In this document: positions 36,990-47,561 of the stretch, piece by piece
Position numbering within the stretch: the stretch's first letter is position 1
Layout of the letters: every line of letters starts with the position of its first letter
DNA from: Molossus alvarezi
Lineage: Eukaryota; Chordata; Mammalia; Chiroptera; Molossidae
Length of the DNA: 64,000 nucleotides
Direction of reading: 5' to 3'
NCBI GenBank assembly: GCA_037176705.1
Contig: CM073899.1
Coordinates: forward strand, 5,580,001 to 5,644,000
The notes under the pieces: model-generated
What the model saw: the letters and a program-made list of their open reading frames with translations, nothing else
What the model was told of the DNA's origin: nothing
The model's database searches: none
Translations under genes and position numbers: made by a program

Positions 36990-37056
36990 GGCTGACGTCC
37001 ACGGGGACCGACGCGGGTGACGTCGGCCGCGGGTGACGTCGGCCGCGGGTGACGTC
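36990..37056. repeat. CpG-rich tandem array with four TGACGTC motifs
   Basis: TGACGTC occurs at 36993-36999, 37018-37024, 37034-37040 and 37050-37056. The last three are spaced exactly 16 bp within a TGACGTCGGCCGCGGG unit, and a CACGGGGACCGAC-like segment borders the array on both sides. TGACGTC is seven of eight bases of the consensus CRE (TGACGTCA) bound by CREB/ATF factors; regulatory function is an inference. The local sequence is CpG-dense against a CpG-poor background. Confidence 0.75.
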
Positions 37057-37371
37057 GACGGGGACCGACCCTCTCTCCGGCGGCTCAGGCGGCCGGTCTG
37101 AAGATTCCGCGTCAGGCCCCTCAGGCAGCCGTTCATGGTGCCGGCTCAGGGCACGTACAGCTCTCGCTTCTCCTCGTCCAACAGCCTCCTCAAATGCCAT
37201 TCATTTCAAATTCTTTCTATGAGCGTAAATGTCAAAATTCCTTCCCATTCCAACTTTCCACTTCCCGTTTAGACGGCACCTTGCTTGAGGAGGAGGCCCT
37301 CCGGGACCGCAGAGGTGAGCACCAGTTAGTCTCTGGTCAGCTGCGCGAGCTGGCCCCATCTGCTTGCAGGA
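37057..37371. other. Unassigned sequence right of the CpG array
   Basis: GC-rich for about 120 bp then ordinary. Open frames on the minus strand (36739-37200) owe part of their length to the repeat. Confidence 0.3.
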
Positions 37372-37380
37372 ACCTTTTTA

Positions 37381-37594
37381 TTTTATTGGTTTTCCTTTAT
37401 TGATTTGAGAGAGAGAGGAAGGGAGAGGGAAAGAGAGATAGAAACATCATGAGAGAGAACATAGATGGGCTGCCTCCTGCATGCCCCCCACTGGGGATCA
37501 GGCCCACAACCTGGGCGTGTGCCCTGACCAGGAATGAAACAGCGACCTCTTGGTGCAGGGTTGACACTCAGCCACTGAGCCACACCGGCTGGAC
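37381..37594 (-). mobile_element. Older VES-related SINE (second subfamily)
   Basis: Plus strand: 'tttattgatttgagagagagagg', 'ctgcctcctgcatgccccccactggggatc', 'gccctgaccaggaatgaaac', 'cactgagccacaccggctggac'. This is the same subfamily as 6280, 56316 and 57963. Confidence 0.9.
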
Positions 37595-37993
37595 TGTTTA
37601 CAGTAAACGTTTACATCCAAGGTCAATTCCTCCATGAAGACAAGGGTCCCATTGGCTTGTGCCTTAACATGGGCGTGAGCGGCAGAGGGGTGGATGGTAG
37701 GGCGTCCCGTGGCCACAGTTCGTATTGATAACGCCGGGCTGAGGTCGTGGGGGTGTGTCAGAGGAGCTGAGGAATCCCCCCGAGGCTTCACTTCCCGATG
37801 CTCCTCAGAGAGTGTTCTTTCCCTGGAATGCCCGCCACTTGACCTCTCTGAAACGCCACGTAAGTCCACCTTTCTGGAAGCGTTTGCCACGTGCCAGGCT
37901 TTGGGACAACAGTTTGGCAGTAAACAGTGACTGCTCACAACAGGCTCCCTCCACTCGTGAAGAGTCCTCACTGCTTTTTGAAAAGTAAAAACA

Positions 37994-38250
37994 GCCCTGG
38001 CCGGTTTGGCTCAGTGGTTAGAGTGTTGGCCCGCAGACCAGTGAGTCCCGGGTTCGATTCCAGTCGAGGGCATGGACCTCAGTTGCAGTTCCTCCCGGGC
38101 CCTGGTGGGGTCATGCAGTTGGCAACCAGTCAATGTGGCTCTTTCACATCAATGTTTCTCTCTCTCTCTCTCTCTCTCCCTTCAATTCTATCTGATAATA
38201 AGTAGAAGAATATCCTTGGGTGAGGAATTAAAGAAAACAACAACAAAAAA
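37994..38250 (+). mobile_element. VES-type SINE, full length
   Basis: Head to tail complete; tail GGGTGAGGAATTAAAGAAAAC. Imperfect target duplication GAAAAGTAAAAACA (37980-37993) versus GAAAAGTAGAAACA (38251-38264). Confidence 0.95.
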
Positions 38251-38264
38251 GAAAAGTAGAAACA

Positions 38265-40454
38265 TTATGTTCTTGACTTGGCTCAACAGGAAATGTTACA
38301 CTCATTGAAACATTAAATCCCACAGCATCTGCCGTGACAGACAGACGTGCTGCCCACGGTCTGACGGGCTCACACGGCTGGTGTGGGGCCCCCACTTCCC
38401 AGTGTGTCGGCCGGCCCTCCAGCGCTGGCTCCACAGGCCTGTCCCCTCCTTGGAGGACCAGTGCTCAGAGCTGCTGTGGCTGGAGTGAGCAGGCACACGG
38501 GGACACTCTGTGACAGCTTCGTGCTCCCGTCGATGCCCTGACACCGTGACGTGTGCCTATCATTCCTTAGACTCCGTGGACAAGACAGCCATCTCATAAA
38601 CCCGGACTTGCTGTGCACTTGTCTAATGGGCAGGACAGGAGGGTCCTTGGTTTGATGGTTGTTTTTGCTGGAACCCCAAGCTCCTCCTCATGGCACGTCT
38701 ACATCAGTGCTTTTGAATGGCTGGATAATTTTCGGATTTTTACCTCTTTGGCATTCAAATACCCAATCATGGACGTTCACAGGTCTTAGCCTTATGCTTT
38801 CAGTGTCCATTAGAAGCTACTCTCTTGGCTTTTAGCAAAATGTTATGATCTCAGAGATTCTTAGACGGGGAAACTGGTTGTGTGGGGTGAGGTTCCCTGG
38901 TCAGCTCAGGGCCACACTGGTTTGGTTAGTCGGTTCTGAATTAGGTTAACAGTTAACTTGTCTAACCTGAATATCACTAACATGTCTCCAGTCAGCCTCC
39001 AATGTCTGGACAAAAAATATGAGAAGAATTAGGAAATACTGATTCTCAGAGAAAGCACCGAGATTGTTCCTTGTTCTGCTAGAGACCTACTGAGCTCACG
39101 GAGCCCCTGCCGCCCAGCGCTCACCTCTGCCTTTGCCGGCCTTCCCGGTGTCCGAGGGCCTTTTGACAGAATCACCGTGTGTGCAGACATGCTGCCCTCT
39201 CGGGGGCAGGGCACAGGGCAGGGTTAGCAGACACGGAGCTGCTTCGATGGTTTTACATCTGCAGCTGCTACCGCTGGGGCTGGACTGAGGAGGGTGCTGG
39301 GGAGGATGGAGCTGTGGGGGAGGGGCGCTGTGTGCTGCTGAACCCTGAGTGTGCTTCATGCACACCGAGCTCATCATGGGCTTCGCGAACACATGAGCGT
39401 TCATGGCGACCTGCAGCCCTGCTGAACGTGATGGCTTCACCCACACTGGGGCCGTGTCCCCTGCCCGAGCCCCTCTGGAAACACTGGGTCCAGGCTGGAC
39501 CAGCCGGGCCTGCCAGCTCCTCCTGTGTGTGGCCCTGATGACTCAGAGTGTCCGTCTGTCAGAAAACAAACAGGTACCAGGTGGCAGCTGGAAATGTTGA
39601 CAGTGTAGCTCGTGCTCAGGAAATGCATGTGAAAGAAACACTAATAATAAAACAGTGGTGCTTTGCTCTGTCAGTTTAAAGAAATCATCTAAACATACGT
39701 TCTTTTGAGTCAAGTCTTTAGCAAGTTACCAGCTTTCCTGAGATGAACCAACACCCTGGGACCCGAAATCACCTTCTCGAAGTGGAAAGTGGATCTAGGG
39801 GCTTCGGCCGGGCCCAGGCCGGACTGGGGATCCCCTGAAGCGGCTCAGGACCCACTGCTGTCAGCCCCACTCTCAGGAGTGGAATTTGAAAGGGAAGTAG
39901 CTGAATGCAAGTGAATGCGAACAGAATAGGAAGTTTTGAATGTAAATTGCCATGAGCCCTGGAAGGTTCGGGAAGTTCTGACGGTCCACCGGGCCAGCAC
40001 AGCAATGACCGCGAGCAACCTCGAGTGCGTCCGTGGTGCCTTGCCTGTCCCGGCTCTGGGGACGGGTGGACCTGCCGCTCCACGGGACGGCAGAACGAGC
40101 AGCAGGTGCACCCGGAGCCCTGAGGCCCAGCTGGGTCTGCGGCCTGGCACGAGAGCCAGCGCAGGCAGACCCCTGCCAGTTCCTGCAAACACAGGGCCAC
40201 ACCGTGCTGTGCCAGCGGGATATAACCTACCGAAAGGCGAGTGTCCGGCCCACAGTAACGGACACACTGCCCGAAGATGGTGACATTTCTTTAACTTCCA
40301 TCACTGGGCTCCCAGCTCCGTGTTGGTAATGCTGAGTAGGATTAATGGAACATTAGTTTTGCTATTTTCTGAAAAGCTCCTGATAAAAAAACAACAAGAT
40401 GGTGACATTTCAAATATTTGGGGTCCATCCTATTTAAAGTTCAAAATATTAGTG
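38265..40454. other. Unassigned sequence
   Basis: Repeat-poor and moderately GC-rich, with overlapping open frames on both strands and nothing recognisable. Confidence 0.35.
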
Positions 40455-40675
40455 CCCTGGGTCCTGTGGCTTCTGTAACAAATTAACAAACTTGGTGCCC
40501 AAAACAACCCACTTGGTTTTATGTTCCGGAGGTCGCGTCTCCAGGTACCAGGGCGGCATCCAGGTCCCCTCGGCGCCAGCGCAGACCTTCCGACCTCTCC
40601 GACCTCTCTCATCACCTTCCCCCAGGCCCTCCGTGCCCCTCGCAAGAACACCTGCAGTTACATCTTGACCCCACC
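40455..40675 (+). mobile_element. Ancient mammalian interspersed repeat, left part (split by provirus)
   Basis: 'tcctgtggcttctgtaacaaattaacaaacttggtgcccaaaacaac' then 'ttatgttccggaggtcgcg' follows a widespread old repeat (…ggctgctgtaacaaattaccacaaac…cagttctggaggtcag…) whose family name I cannot give securely. It continues at 48570 beyond the provirus. Confidence 0.65.
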
Positions 40676-41133
40676 TGTTGTGGTGCGAGAGAACCGAGAG
40701 ACCACCGGGGCCAAATTAAAGCCAAATGGAGAGCAAAGCCGGCCGGCGACTGATCCCGAGTTCTCGGAGATCAGCCCCGACTTTCAGCTACTTTTCTATT
40801 TCATAGGAGGCTTGTTACAACCTCTGCAACTGGCGTTTCTTGTTGGCCTTGGGGGAGAGCAAGCGAGTGCAGAAGCCCAGGCAGTTGGCGATACGCGGGA
40901 GGGGGCGGAGGCGGGAGGGAGCTGGGGGAACTGGGTCAGCACACATCTGTCCTGCTATTCATCCTGCTATTCGTTCTATTTTCTAAGTTCTAAAAACTAA
41001 CAAGTTCGCTTAGAGGACAAATTCATTCAGAGGAGCACAGGCCGGCTGGCCCTTCCTCAGGTCGCCTCTGCAAGCTCCGTGGTTGGCCTTTTGTTGATCT
41101 CATCAGGACGAGGTGATAGGAGCAGGCCGTACA
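40676..41133 (-). mobile_element. 3' LTR of gammaretrovirus-like provirus
   Basis: 458 bp, pairing with 48101-48565. On the minus strand it starts TGTACGGCC and ends CACCACAACA, the usual TG...CA. A GC-box-rich stretch (about 40898-40920) and several CpGs survive. The element side at 41134-41142 (GGCGGGGAA on the minus strand) is the position of the polypurine tract. The outer side carries the CACC duplication at 40672-40675. Confidence 0.95.
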
Positions 41134-41156
41134 TTCCCCGCCGGTTTCAGGGGAAT

Positions 41157-41560
41157 CAAATCATTGTTTCCTCACCTGACTTTTGGATTCTCTGGTAATG
41201 GGTGTTTAGGACCATAAGTTTAACTGTCTGGGTTCTTTCTCTGATATATCTAGTCAACCAGTTAATAATTATGGGGCCAAAAAGTAGCCCTAAGAGCAAC
41301 AATAGAAGAGGTCCTGCTATCGCTGGTAAGAGGGTCGTTAACCAGAGACAATGGTATAGACCCTCGAACCAGCTGCTCCCTGATTTTCTTAGTTCTTCTC
41401 TGTGTTGGAGCCTTTGCCCAACTAGGGAGAGGCCGTCTCGTGTGATGCCGGAGTGATTAGCGCAGAAACAGCAGGTCCCCCTAGAGCCATGCACAGACCT
41501 CCTTGTACTAAGAAGAGATCAAATCCCCTTCTATTCTGTGATGTCACTTCAGCTAAGGAA
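41157..41560 (-). pseudogene. env: Retroviral env, transmembrane subunit remnant
   Basis: The open part (41157-41494) carries the end of the Cys motif region (GTCCFC), the Gly-Ile-Thr-Arg-Asp stretch after it, a tryptophan-containing WFEGLY segment typical of gammaretroviral TM proteins, a hydrophobic membrane anchor (LLLLLLGLLFGPI) and a cytoplasmic tail. Immediately upstream (41494-41560) the Gly-Gly-Leu-Cys segment continues in another frame, so a frameshift breaks the disulfide-motif region. In intact viruses this subunit anchors the envelope and drives fusion; here it is a broken relic. Confidence 0.9.
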
Positions 41561-42765
41561 TTTAGGGACTTTTCTAATAGGTGATAGAGCTTTCTAGATT
41601 GAGGGGTCTCGATCTATCTGTTTACTAAGTGCCTTAAAATTCTGGTCTCCCGTGACTAGTGCAGTCGTACGGCTGCAGGGCCTGCTGTTCCTAAGCTCGC
41701 TAAGAGTGGAACTAATATGGGTGTTGCCCGTTTTTCCTTCCAGCTGAGATTCCAAAATGTTCGTGCCCGCCTTCACCGGAGTAAGAGTAGACCTGCGGGA
41801 TTACATAAGTTAGAATACACAGTCCAAAAATCATCATGTGAGTTAATACGGGGAGTCAGTCCAGTAGTGCAGGCGAACCAAGTCCCTTCTGGGCTACAAG
41901 CAATCTGGGGTGTTCGTCTTCTTGGAGGTCCTCTGGCAGACGAACAGTTAACAGGCAAGACTCCTGGTGAGGTGATTGGTCCATGTCATAATTAGGGGGT
42001 TTGAAACATAGTCCTTGTCCTTGTAAGTCCCGAGTGTAAGCTTTGGCTCGTGGCCCCATTGCATGCTTTCTTCTTCAGGGCGTCTTCAATAGACAGGTTT
42101 CTCATCTGAATATCAAGGACCCCAGAGTATTGTTAGATGCAATTCCAACGTAATAAGGTGGTGAGGGGTTCAGACAAAACCAACAGTCTCGTGTCATTCG
42201 TGGGTCACTGCTATTTACGAATTTAAAGACAGTTTCCAGGGTGCCCAGAAGGGGCCTGCTTGAGGGTTGGAGTATCATCCGGGGCTCAGCAGAGCTGATC
42301 GGTTCAGAGGAGACTAGATGAGGAGGGTGGCCCTGGTCTGGCAGAGGGGTGAGGACTAGGTTGGGACCATAGGCTTAGGTGTGTGTTTAACGGGAATCTT
42401 CTGAATAGTGAAAGCAGTTCCTGGGTCCTTCCCTGACACATATAAACAAAGTCCCCGAGTTTTTCCTGTGAGCCACGTGGGGTCATTGGAGTTTTTGACT
42501 GGGTTAGTTTCTTATCTTGGCGAGTTCTCAGGTCGGGGTGCAATCAGACGGTGAAACCGAATGTTGGGATCACCATCCCTATGCCAACGAGCTATGGTCA
42601 CACAGCTCCAAGCTGCGCAGTAGAAGTTAGAGTCCCACAGTCAGATCTCCCCGCATCAGGGCAGATATGGTGTTGAATATGCCAGAGCCCTTTCCCAAAT
42701 TTCAGGATTTTATATCCATAGATACCTCCATTTATTCCGAATGGGAGCTGGCTGGAAAGCTCGGA
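41560..42765 (-). pseudogene. env: Retroviral env, surface subunit remnant
   Basis: Family-typical segments appear in shifting frames on the minus strand. They include GTWFACTTGLTP at about 41860-41900, near the SU C-terminal domain of gammaretroviruses, a CLNPSPPYYVG-like piece near 42150, and the DPGTAFTI-like piece near 42410. Stops and frameshifts separate them. The N-terminal start of env lies in the fused frame at 42766-43935. No receptor-binding function can remain. Confidence 0.8.
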
Positions 42766-43935
42766 TTATGGTCTGTTGACAGAGATTTTTTCAAACATGC
42801 TATAAAGGTCAAAATATAAGCTCAGGGTTCCATAGGATGTGTTAGTGGCAATAACGTGTCCGTCGTGGGTCCAATTAAGGCTCCATAGATACTGAGTTGG
42901 CTGGTGGGGATTTCCCCGAGTCACAGAAACAGAGGTACTCTGGTGAGCTTTAAAAATAAGATCTCGTCTTAGTGCCTCAGGTAATAAAATTTTCTGATCA
43001 GGAAGTATGTACCAACTGGAAGAGTTTATGTTCCTTCTTAGCTTAATTCTGAGTTCTTTTACCTCTTCTGTATAAGAGGGAACTTTAGAGAGATTGTGTG
43101 GAGGTAGCACAGGTAAAATCTGGAGAGGTCCCACTGGTTTTTGGGCAGTCTCTCTTGCAGTCCAATCTGCAAAAGCATTTCCTTGGGCCATCGGGTCATT
43201 GGTTGTCTGATGTCCTTTACAGTGAATGATGGCAACCTTTTGAGGTAGCCAGATGGCCTCTAACAGGGCTAGGATTTCAGCTTTGTTTTTCATTTCCTTT
43301 GCCTCTGAGGTGAGGAGTTCCCACTCCTGATAGAGGGCCCCATGTGCATATCTATTGTCAGTGTAAATGTTCATAGTTTTTTCCTTTCCCCAACGTAGGG
43401 CTTGTGTTAAGGCTATAAATTCAGCCCTCTGTGCAGAAGTCCTACGTCCCAATGCCTGTGCCCAGAATGTCTTACCTTGTGTTACCATAGATGCTCCTGC
43501 ATATCTGATGCTGTTTGACATGAAGCTGCTCCCGTCTCTGTAGACATCAGCATCTAGGTCTGGCCATGATGTGTCTCTGAGGTTCATTCGAAGACTAGTC
43601 AACGAGTCCAGGACCTCGAGGCAGTTATGAACAGGCTCTGCTGGGTCATCATCAGGCAGCAAGGTGGCAGGGTTTAGGGCAGTAGTCTTTAGAAATTTAA
43701 CTCTTGTGGGGTCTAACAAGAGCACCTGATATTGGACAATTCTGGCATGGGACATCCATCGTTCAGGGGGACTCCTGAGTAGGGCTTCAACAGCATGGGG
43801 TGCTATAATCTGTAAATCTTGTCTTAGGGTCAGCATAGAGGCTTCCTTAGTGAGCAGGGCTGTGGCTGCTATGGCCCTTAAGCAGTGTGGCCACCCAGAG
43901 GCTACTGGGTCTAGTCTCTTAGACAGGTAGGCCAC
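42766..43935 (-). pseudogene. pol: pol-env fused frame: RT connection, RNase H, integrase start joined to env start
   Basis: One 389-codon open frame. Residues 1-60 are RT connection (starts MAYLSKRLDPVASGWP). Residues ~128-262 are RNase H with the acidic residues D134 (YRDGSS), E172 (SAQRAE), D193 (YTDNRYA) and D257 (FADWTA) in place, plus H238 and H242; the usual YTDGSS box is altered to YRDGSS. Residues ~307-335 match the N-terminal part of integrase and include a zinc-ligand-like His at 331. From about residue 338 (base ~42924) the frame changes to env surface-protein start (HQPTQYLWSL). A deletion of the integrase core, and perhaps the env signal peptide, joined the two in frame. The frame extends upstream of the first Met but meets a one-base shift near 43985. 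Confidence 0.88.
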
Positions 43936-44230
43936 TGGACGTCTGCAGGGACCGAGGGCCTGTGAGAGTACTCCTCTAGCAATCCCCGGGGCTCAGAGAT
44001 GAATAACTGGAAAGGCTTACTGAGGTCAGGCAGGGTCAGGGCCGGGGCGCTGGTGAGAGTCTCTCTTAGCTCTTGGCAAGCCTCTTCCTCAGTTTCAGTC
44101 CAAGTTAAATTGTCTGTCTGTTCTCCTGTATTGGTGTATAAGGGCTTTGCGATTTCCGCAAATTGGGGTATCCAGAGGCTGCAGCACCCAGTTGTTCCTA
44201 GAAATCCCCGGCCCTGTTTCTGTGTTTGTG
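43936..44230 (-). pseudogene. pol: Retroviral pol, reverse transcriptase thumb/connection remnant
   Basis: Minus-strand translation gives segments of the gammaretroviral RT such as FAEIAKPLYT near 44145, ELRETLTSAPAL near 44050 and PDLSKPFQLF near 44015. A frameshift in a G-run near 43985 separates this piece from the downstream open frame. The catalytic palm with the YxDD box is absent, evidently deleted. Confidence 0.8.
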
Positions 44231-44299
44231 GTCGGGTGTTTCCAGAAGGGCCTCCGTGCGGCTTGTGGAGAGGGACCGTTTTCCTCCCCTCGGCTCGTA

Positions 44300-44890
44300 G
44301 GCCAGACAGGGGGCAGCCTCAGCGCATAACTGAGCTTTCCCTCGAGACCTCTAAGTCCTGTAATTCCCTCCCAATGTCTGGGGCGGCTGGGTAACAAAGG
44401 CAGTATTAGTAGCTGTTTTATTATCAGGGGCTTCGGGCCTATGGTGTAAACAGCCGGCAAGCTTCCATCAGACGCTCTAAGGCAGCGGAGGGGGTTCCCC
44501 CGACCACTGGACAGTTTCGCTCACCTTAGACAAGTTGGTCGGTTTTTTAGTTGTTCCTGGATGTCCCGTAATAGTCAGGCGACATTGTTCGAGAGCCTCC
44601 TTCCCTTGGGGATGTGGGTAGCAGGTGATGCAGATGGTCGGGATCAGAGGTGGGTTCTCCGTCTGGCCTGAGAACAGCCTTAGCTGCTCCTCTGTGGATT
44701 CTGGCCCTTTCTCCAGAGGTGAGAAGGACCTGTAAGAGCTGCTGACAATCATCCCAGGTGGGCTGGGGTGTGGAGCACAGTTTCTAACAGAGAGATTAAT
44801 CCTTGGGTTTTGTCAGAGAAAGAGGGGTTTTGTTGTTTCTGATTATACAGGTCTTAGTGGAAAGGGGACATACACCATAAAGGGCCGGCA
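44300..44890 (-). pseudogene. gag: Retroviral gag, capsid remnant
   Basis: Recognisable on the minus strand, in changing frames: SFSDKTQGLISLLET near 44800, a DCQQLLQVLLTS piece near 44740, the LSKVSETVQWSGE piece near 44510 and an AFVTQPPQTL-like piece near 44390. These match in order the gammaretroviral capsid, including the major homology region neighbourhood. Broken by frameshifts; joined almost directly to RT by a deletion that removes nucleocapsid, protease and the RT fingers/palm. Confidence 0.8.
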
Positions 44891-45809
44891 GAGGACAGAG
44901 TGGTGAGTGATTCAGGGGCCGGCACATCAGTAGTCAAACAGCCTCCCTGTGAGAATGTTAATCAGCCTCGCAGAGAGGCGCTGAGCCCTCACCGCAGAGA
45001 AGCCAATGCATCCGAATACGTCCACGCCCCTTCAGACACTGGGTCCTTCCATACACAGGGGACCCAGATGAAGCTCCGAGAGACGCCCTCCCCGCCAGCA
45101 AGGCGGGAAGAAGTGGCAAAGCATCATCATCGTTTTTATTCTTTCATGTCAATTTTCCATGTTCTATCATTCATAAATCTTAAATCCTTATTATCTTCAT
45201 AATTTCCTTTTTACATGTGAGTAAATTGTTGCACCATGAAAGAAAAAACTTTCTCCATTAAACCAAAAAGAGCTTGATCTTCAGGCCTCTGAGGCTTAAT
45301 CACGTTCTTTCCTTAAATAATCCAAGCATGACTTTACCAAATATCTCATATTATAAGCCCCTTGAGAGTGAGGACTGTTTGTATAGCCCACAGCATTAGC
45401 AGAGACCCACATATGAGAGGCATTCTGTGCATCTGCTAAGTGAACAAATAATCACTCTCCGTAGTGTGTATGTTCTTGCACTTGGAGTCTGTTGTCCCCT
45501 CACCGTGCTCCAGTGGGGAACAGACTGTGCTAAGCCGTCTGCACTGATTGGTTTCCTTTCATAAGGAGAGAAAACAAATCCTTGGGGAATTCCAGGTCCT
45601 ACTGAAATGACTCAAAGCTAACTCCAGGTCAAGAAAAAGTTTCTTAAAATTCAAATCCTGGGAAGGTTGTCAAACTTATTTGACCAAAAGATTATTTGGT
45701 ATTATTATGAAACAGCGTTTAATTATTTATTCATTTGAAGTGATAACAACAGATGTTAAACATAAACACAGGTCAGTGAAACTTCAGTTCTTATGATTAA
45801 GAAAATGGG

Positions 45810-45967
45810 GCCCTGGCCAGTTTGGCTCAGCAGTTGAGCATCAACCTGCAGACCAGAAAGTCCGGGGTTCGGTTCCTGCTAGGGGCACGTACCACAAAAT
45901 AAAATAAAATAAAATAAAATAAAATAAAAAATAAAATAAAATATGGCTTTCCCAAACTAACCACTCT

Positions 45968-46018
<51 letters not shown>
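45810..46018 (+). mobile_element. Composite insertion: SINE head plus (AAAAT)n and (GAAA)n
   Basis: An 82-bp VES head (GCCCTGGCCAGTTTGGCTCAG to GGGGCACGTACC) passes straight into (AAAAT)n (45894-45943), then about 29 bp of unrelated sequence (tggctttcccaaactaacc...), then (GAAA)n. The whole is bounded by AAGAAAATGGG at 45799-45809 and 46019-46029. The SINE body and CT repeat are missing, so the template was probably a shortened RNA or reverse transcription jumped. Confidence 0.85.
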
Positions 46019-46022
<4 letters not shown>

Positions 46023-46421
46023 AAATGGGTCTTTAAGGAATCAAGTACCTGATTAACATAACATAGAAACATTTCAATAATATAGATGACTTTTGCTTCC
46101 CAGGCAAATATTGGGGAAAAAAACATTTTTCCTTTTAACAGGCTGAAAAAGAACCAAATAAATTCTATATTAATTTATTGTAGATTCATGTATCTTATTC
46201 AATTTATTATTTATATTATTGTCATTTCTTTCTAAGATTTCTCTTAATAAATCTTTTAACTTTCATAAACCTTTTTATCCCCCCATCCAGAAATAACTAG
46301 TTTTAGAACAATTTTCTTTCAAAGAATATATATATATTTCCATATCTTATATCTTCTTTCATCAAAACCATATAATTTCTAACTTCATCTGAACTTTTAA
46401 CTCTTAGAAATGTTGATTTTT

Positions 46422-46920
46422 CATGTTCATAGCAGCGCTATTTACAATAGCTAAGATCTGGAAACAGCCCAAGTGTCCATCAGTAGACGAATGGATAAAA
46501 AAGCAGTGGTACATATACACAATGGAGTACTATGCAGCAGTAAGAAAGAAAGATCTCTTATCCTTTGAGACGACATGGAGGGACCTGGAAAGTATTATCC
46601 TAAGTGAAAGAAGCCAAGCAGAAAAAGACAAATACCACATGATCTCACTTATATACGGAATATAATGAACATAACAGTCTGAGGAATACAGTAGACCCAG
46701 AAACATGGAAGTAGGGCACAGACTGACATCCCTCAGAAGAGGGGGTGGGGTGGGGTGGGAAGAGATAAACCACAGAACTTACATGCATGTATGCATGACC
46801 AACGAACATGGACAACTAATCCGGGGACAGGGCGGGGGTGAGGTGGGGAGGGGGGTACCAATGGGGTAAAAAAGGAGAAATATCTGTAACCAAAAAAATA
46901 AATAAATAATTAGGAAAAAA
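46422..46920 (+). mobile_element. Young L1, 5'-truncated
   Basis: Begins within the ORF2 C-terminus (CATGTTCATAGCAGCGC) and ends with the G-rich 3' UTR and A-rich tail. Perfect 16-bp duplication AGAAATGTTGATTTTT at 46406-46421 and 46921-46936. The remaining 80 ORF2 codons (to the stop at 46663-46665) are uninterrupted and almost identical to 2144-2383, so it is among the newest insertions here and younger than the provirus it sits in. Confidence 0.97.
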
Positions 46921-47239
46921 AGAAATGTTGATTTTTTTCTTCTTCTTTTTTTGTGACAAGTAATTAACATTTTTCAAATTGGCAAATATATTCATATTTT
47001 CAATACACATTTTTCAAATCAACAGATCATTAACAGATCCAAATCCATCCTCTAGCTTTTCTGTAATAAGAACCCAAAGTGGGCAAACTCAGGTTGACAT
47101 TTTAGTGTACCTCATGGGGGTTCTGAAGGATGGATATCATTTCCTCGGGGACTGGGAGGAGTTACTACTCTTCAGGGCAACTGAGGCGTCGTTAACAAAA
47201 CTGTTTTTCCTTTCTTTTGAACCTCTGGACACTGACATT

Positions 47240-47561
47240 TTTAAATATAATTGGGTTTGTCTGTAGTTATATCAATCCAAATGTCAATATACGGCATTTG
47301 ATCCAGGTGTCCAGGGCTCCTGTATATTTTCTGATGGACCATAGAAGCCAGTTGCAAATTGAAATTACCTTTGGGTGGCCATTAACCCCGTAGGTAGGCC
47401 ATTCGAGTTTATATAGGGTCTGTAAGGTCCCAGAGCTTACTGGGACATTATAGAAGTATTATAGGCTTTTTTTTTTTTTTTTTTGCCCGAGCTTTGAAAT
47501 CTTTAAAATTACCCAATAGGCATTGCAATGGAGTTTTTGTATCAGATTGACTTTGGTTCAT
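47240..47561 (-). pseudogene. gag: Retroviral gag, matrix remnant
   Basis: The gag start codon is at 47559-47561 (minus strand), reading MNQSQSDTKTPLQCLLGNF and then KDFKARAK, which fits the N-terminal matrix pattern of gammaretroviruses. The frame then meets a run of about 18 A (47467-47484) and stops. Further on, EWPTYGV-like, GNFNLQL and HLDQMPYIDIW segments (47240-47440) continue matrix in other frames. The usual N-terminal Gly for myristoylation is replaced by Asn. The frame is also open upstream of the ATG to 47828. Confidence 0.82.

Larger units (their letters stand above)
45000..47240. other. Non-retroviral segment inside the provirus
   Basis: Between gag capsid and gag matrix lies about 2.2 kb with no retroviral coding on either strand that I can recognise. 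It includes AT-rich unique DNA, an MIR-like trace (45350-45445), a SINE-headed composite (45810-46018) and a young L1 (46422-46920). Even without those two insertions some 1.5 kb is unexplained. Edges are approximate. Confidence 0.65.

Noticed and set aside
36739..37200. 153-codon minus-strand frame across the TGACGTC array
   Set aside because: Arg/Pro-rich repetitive product caused by the GC-rich tandem units; frames open in more than one phase.
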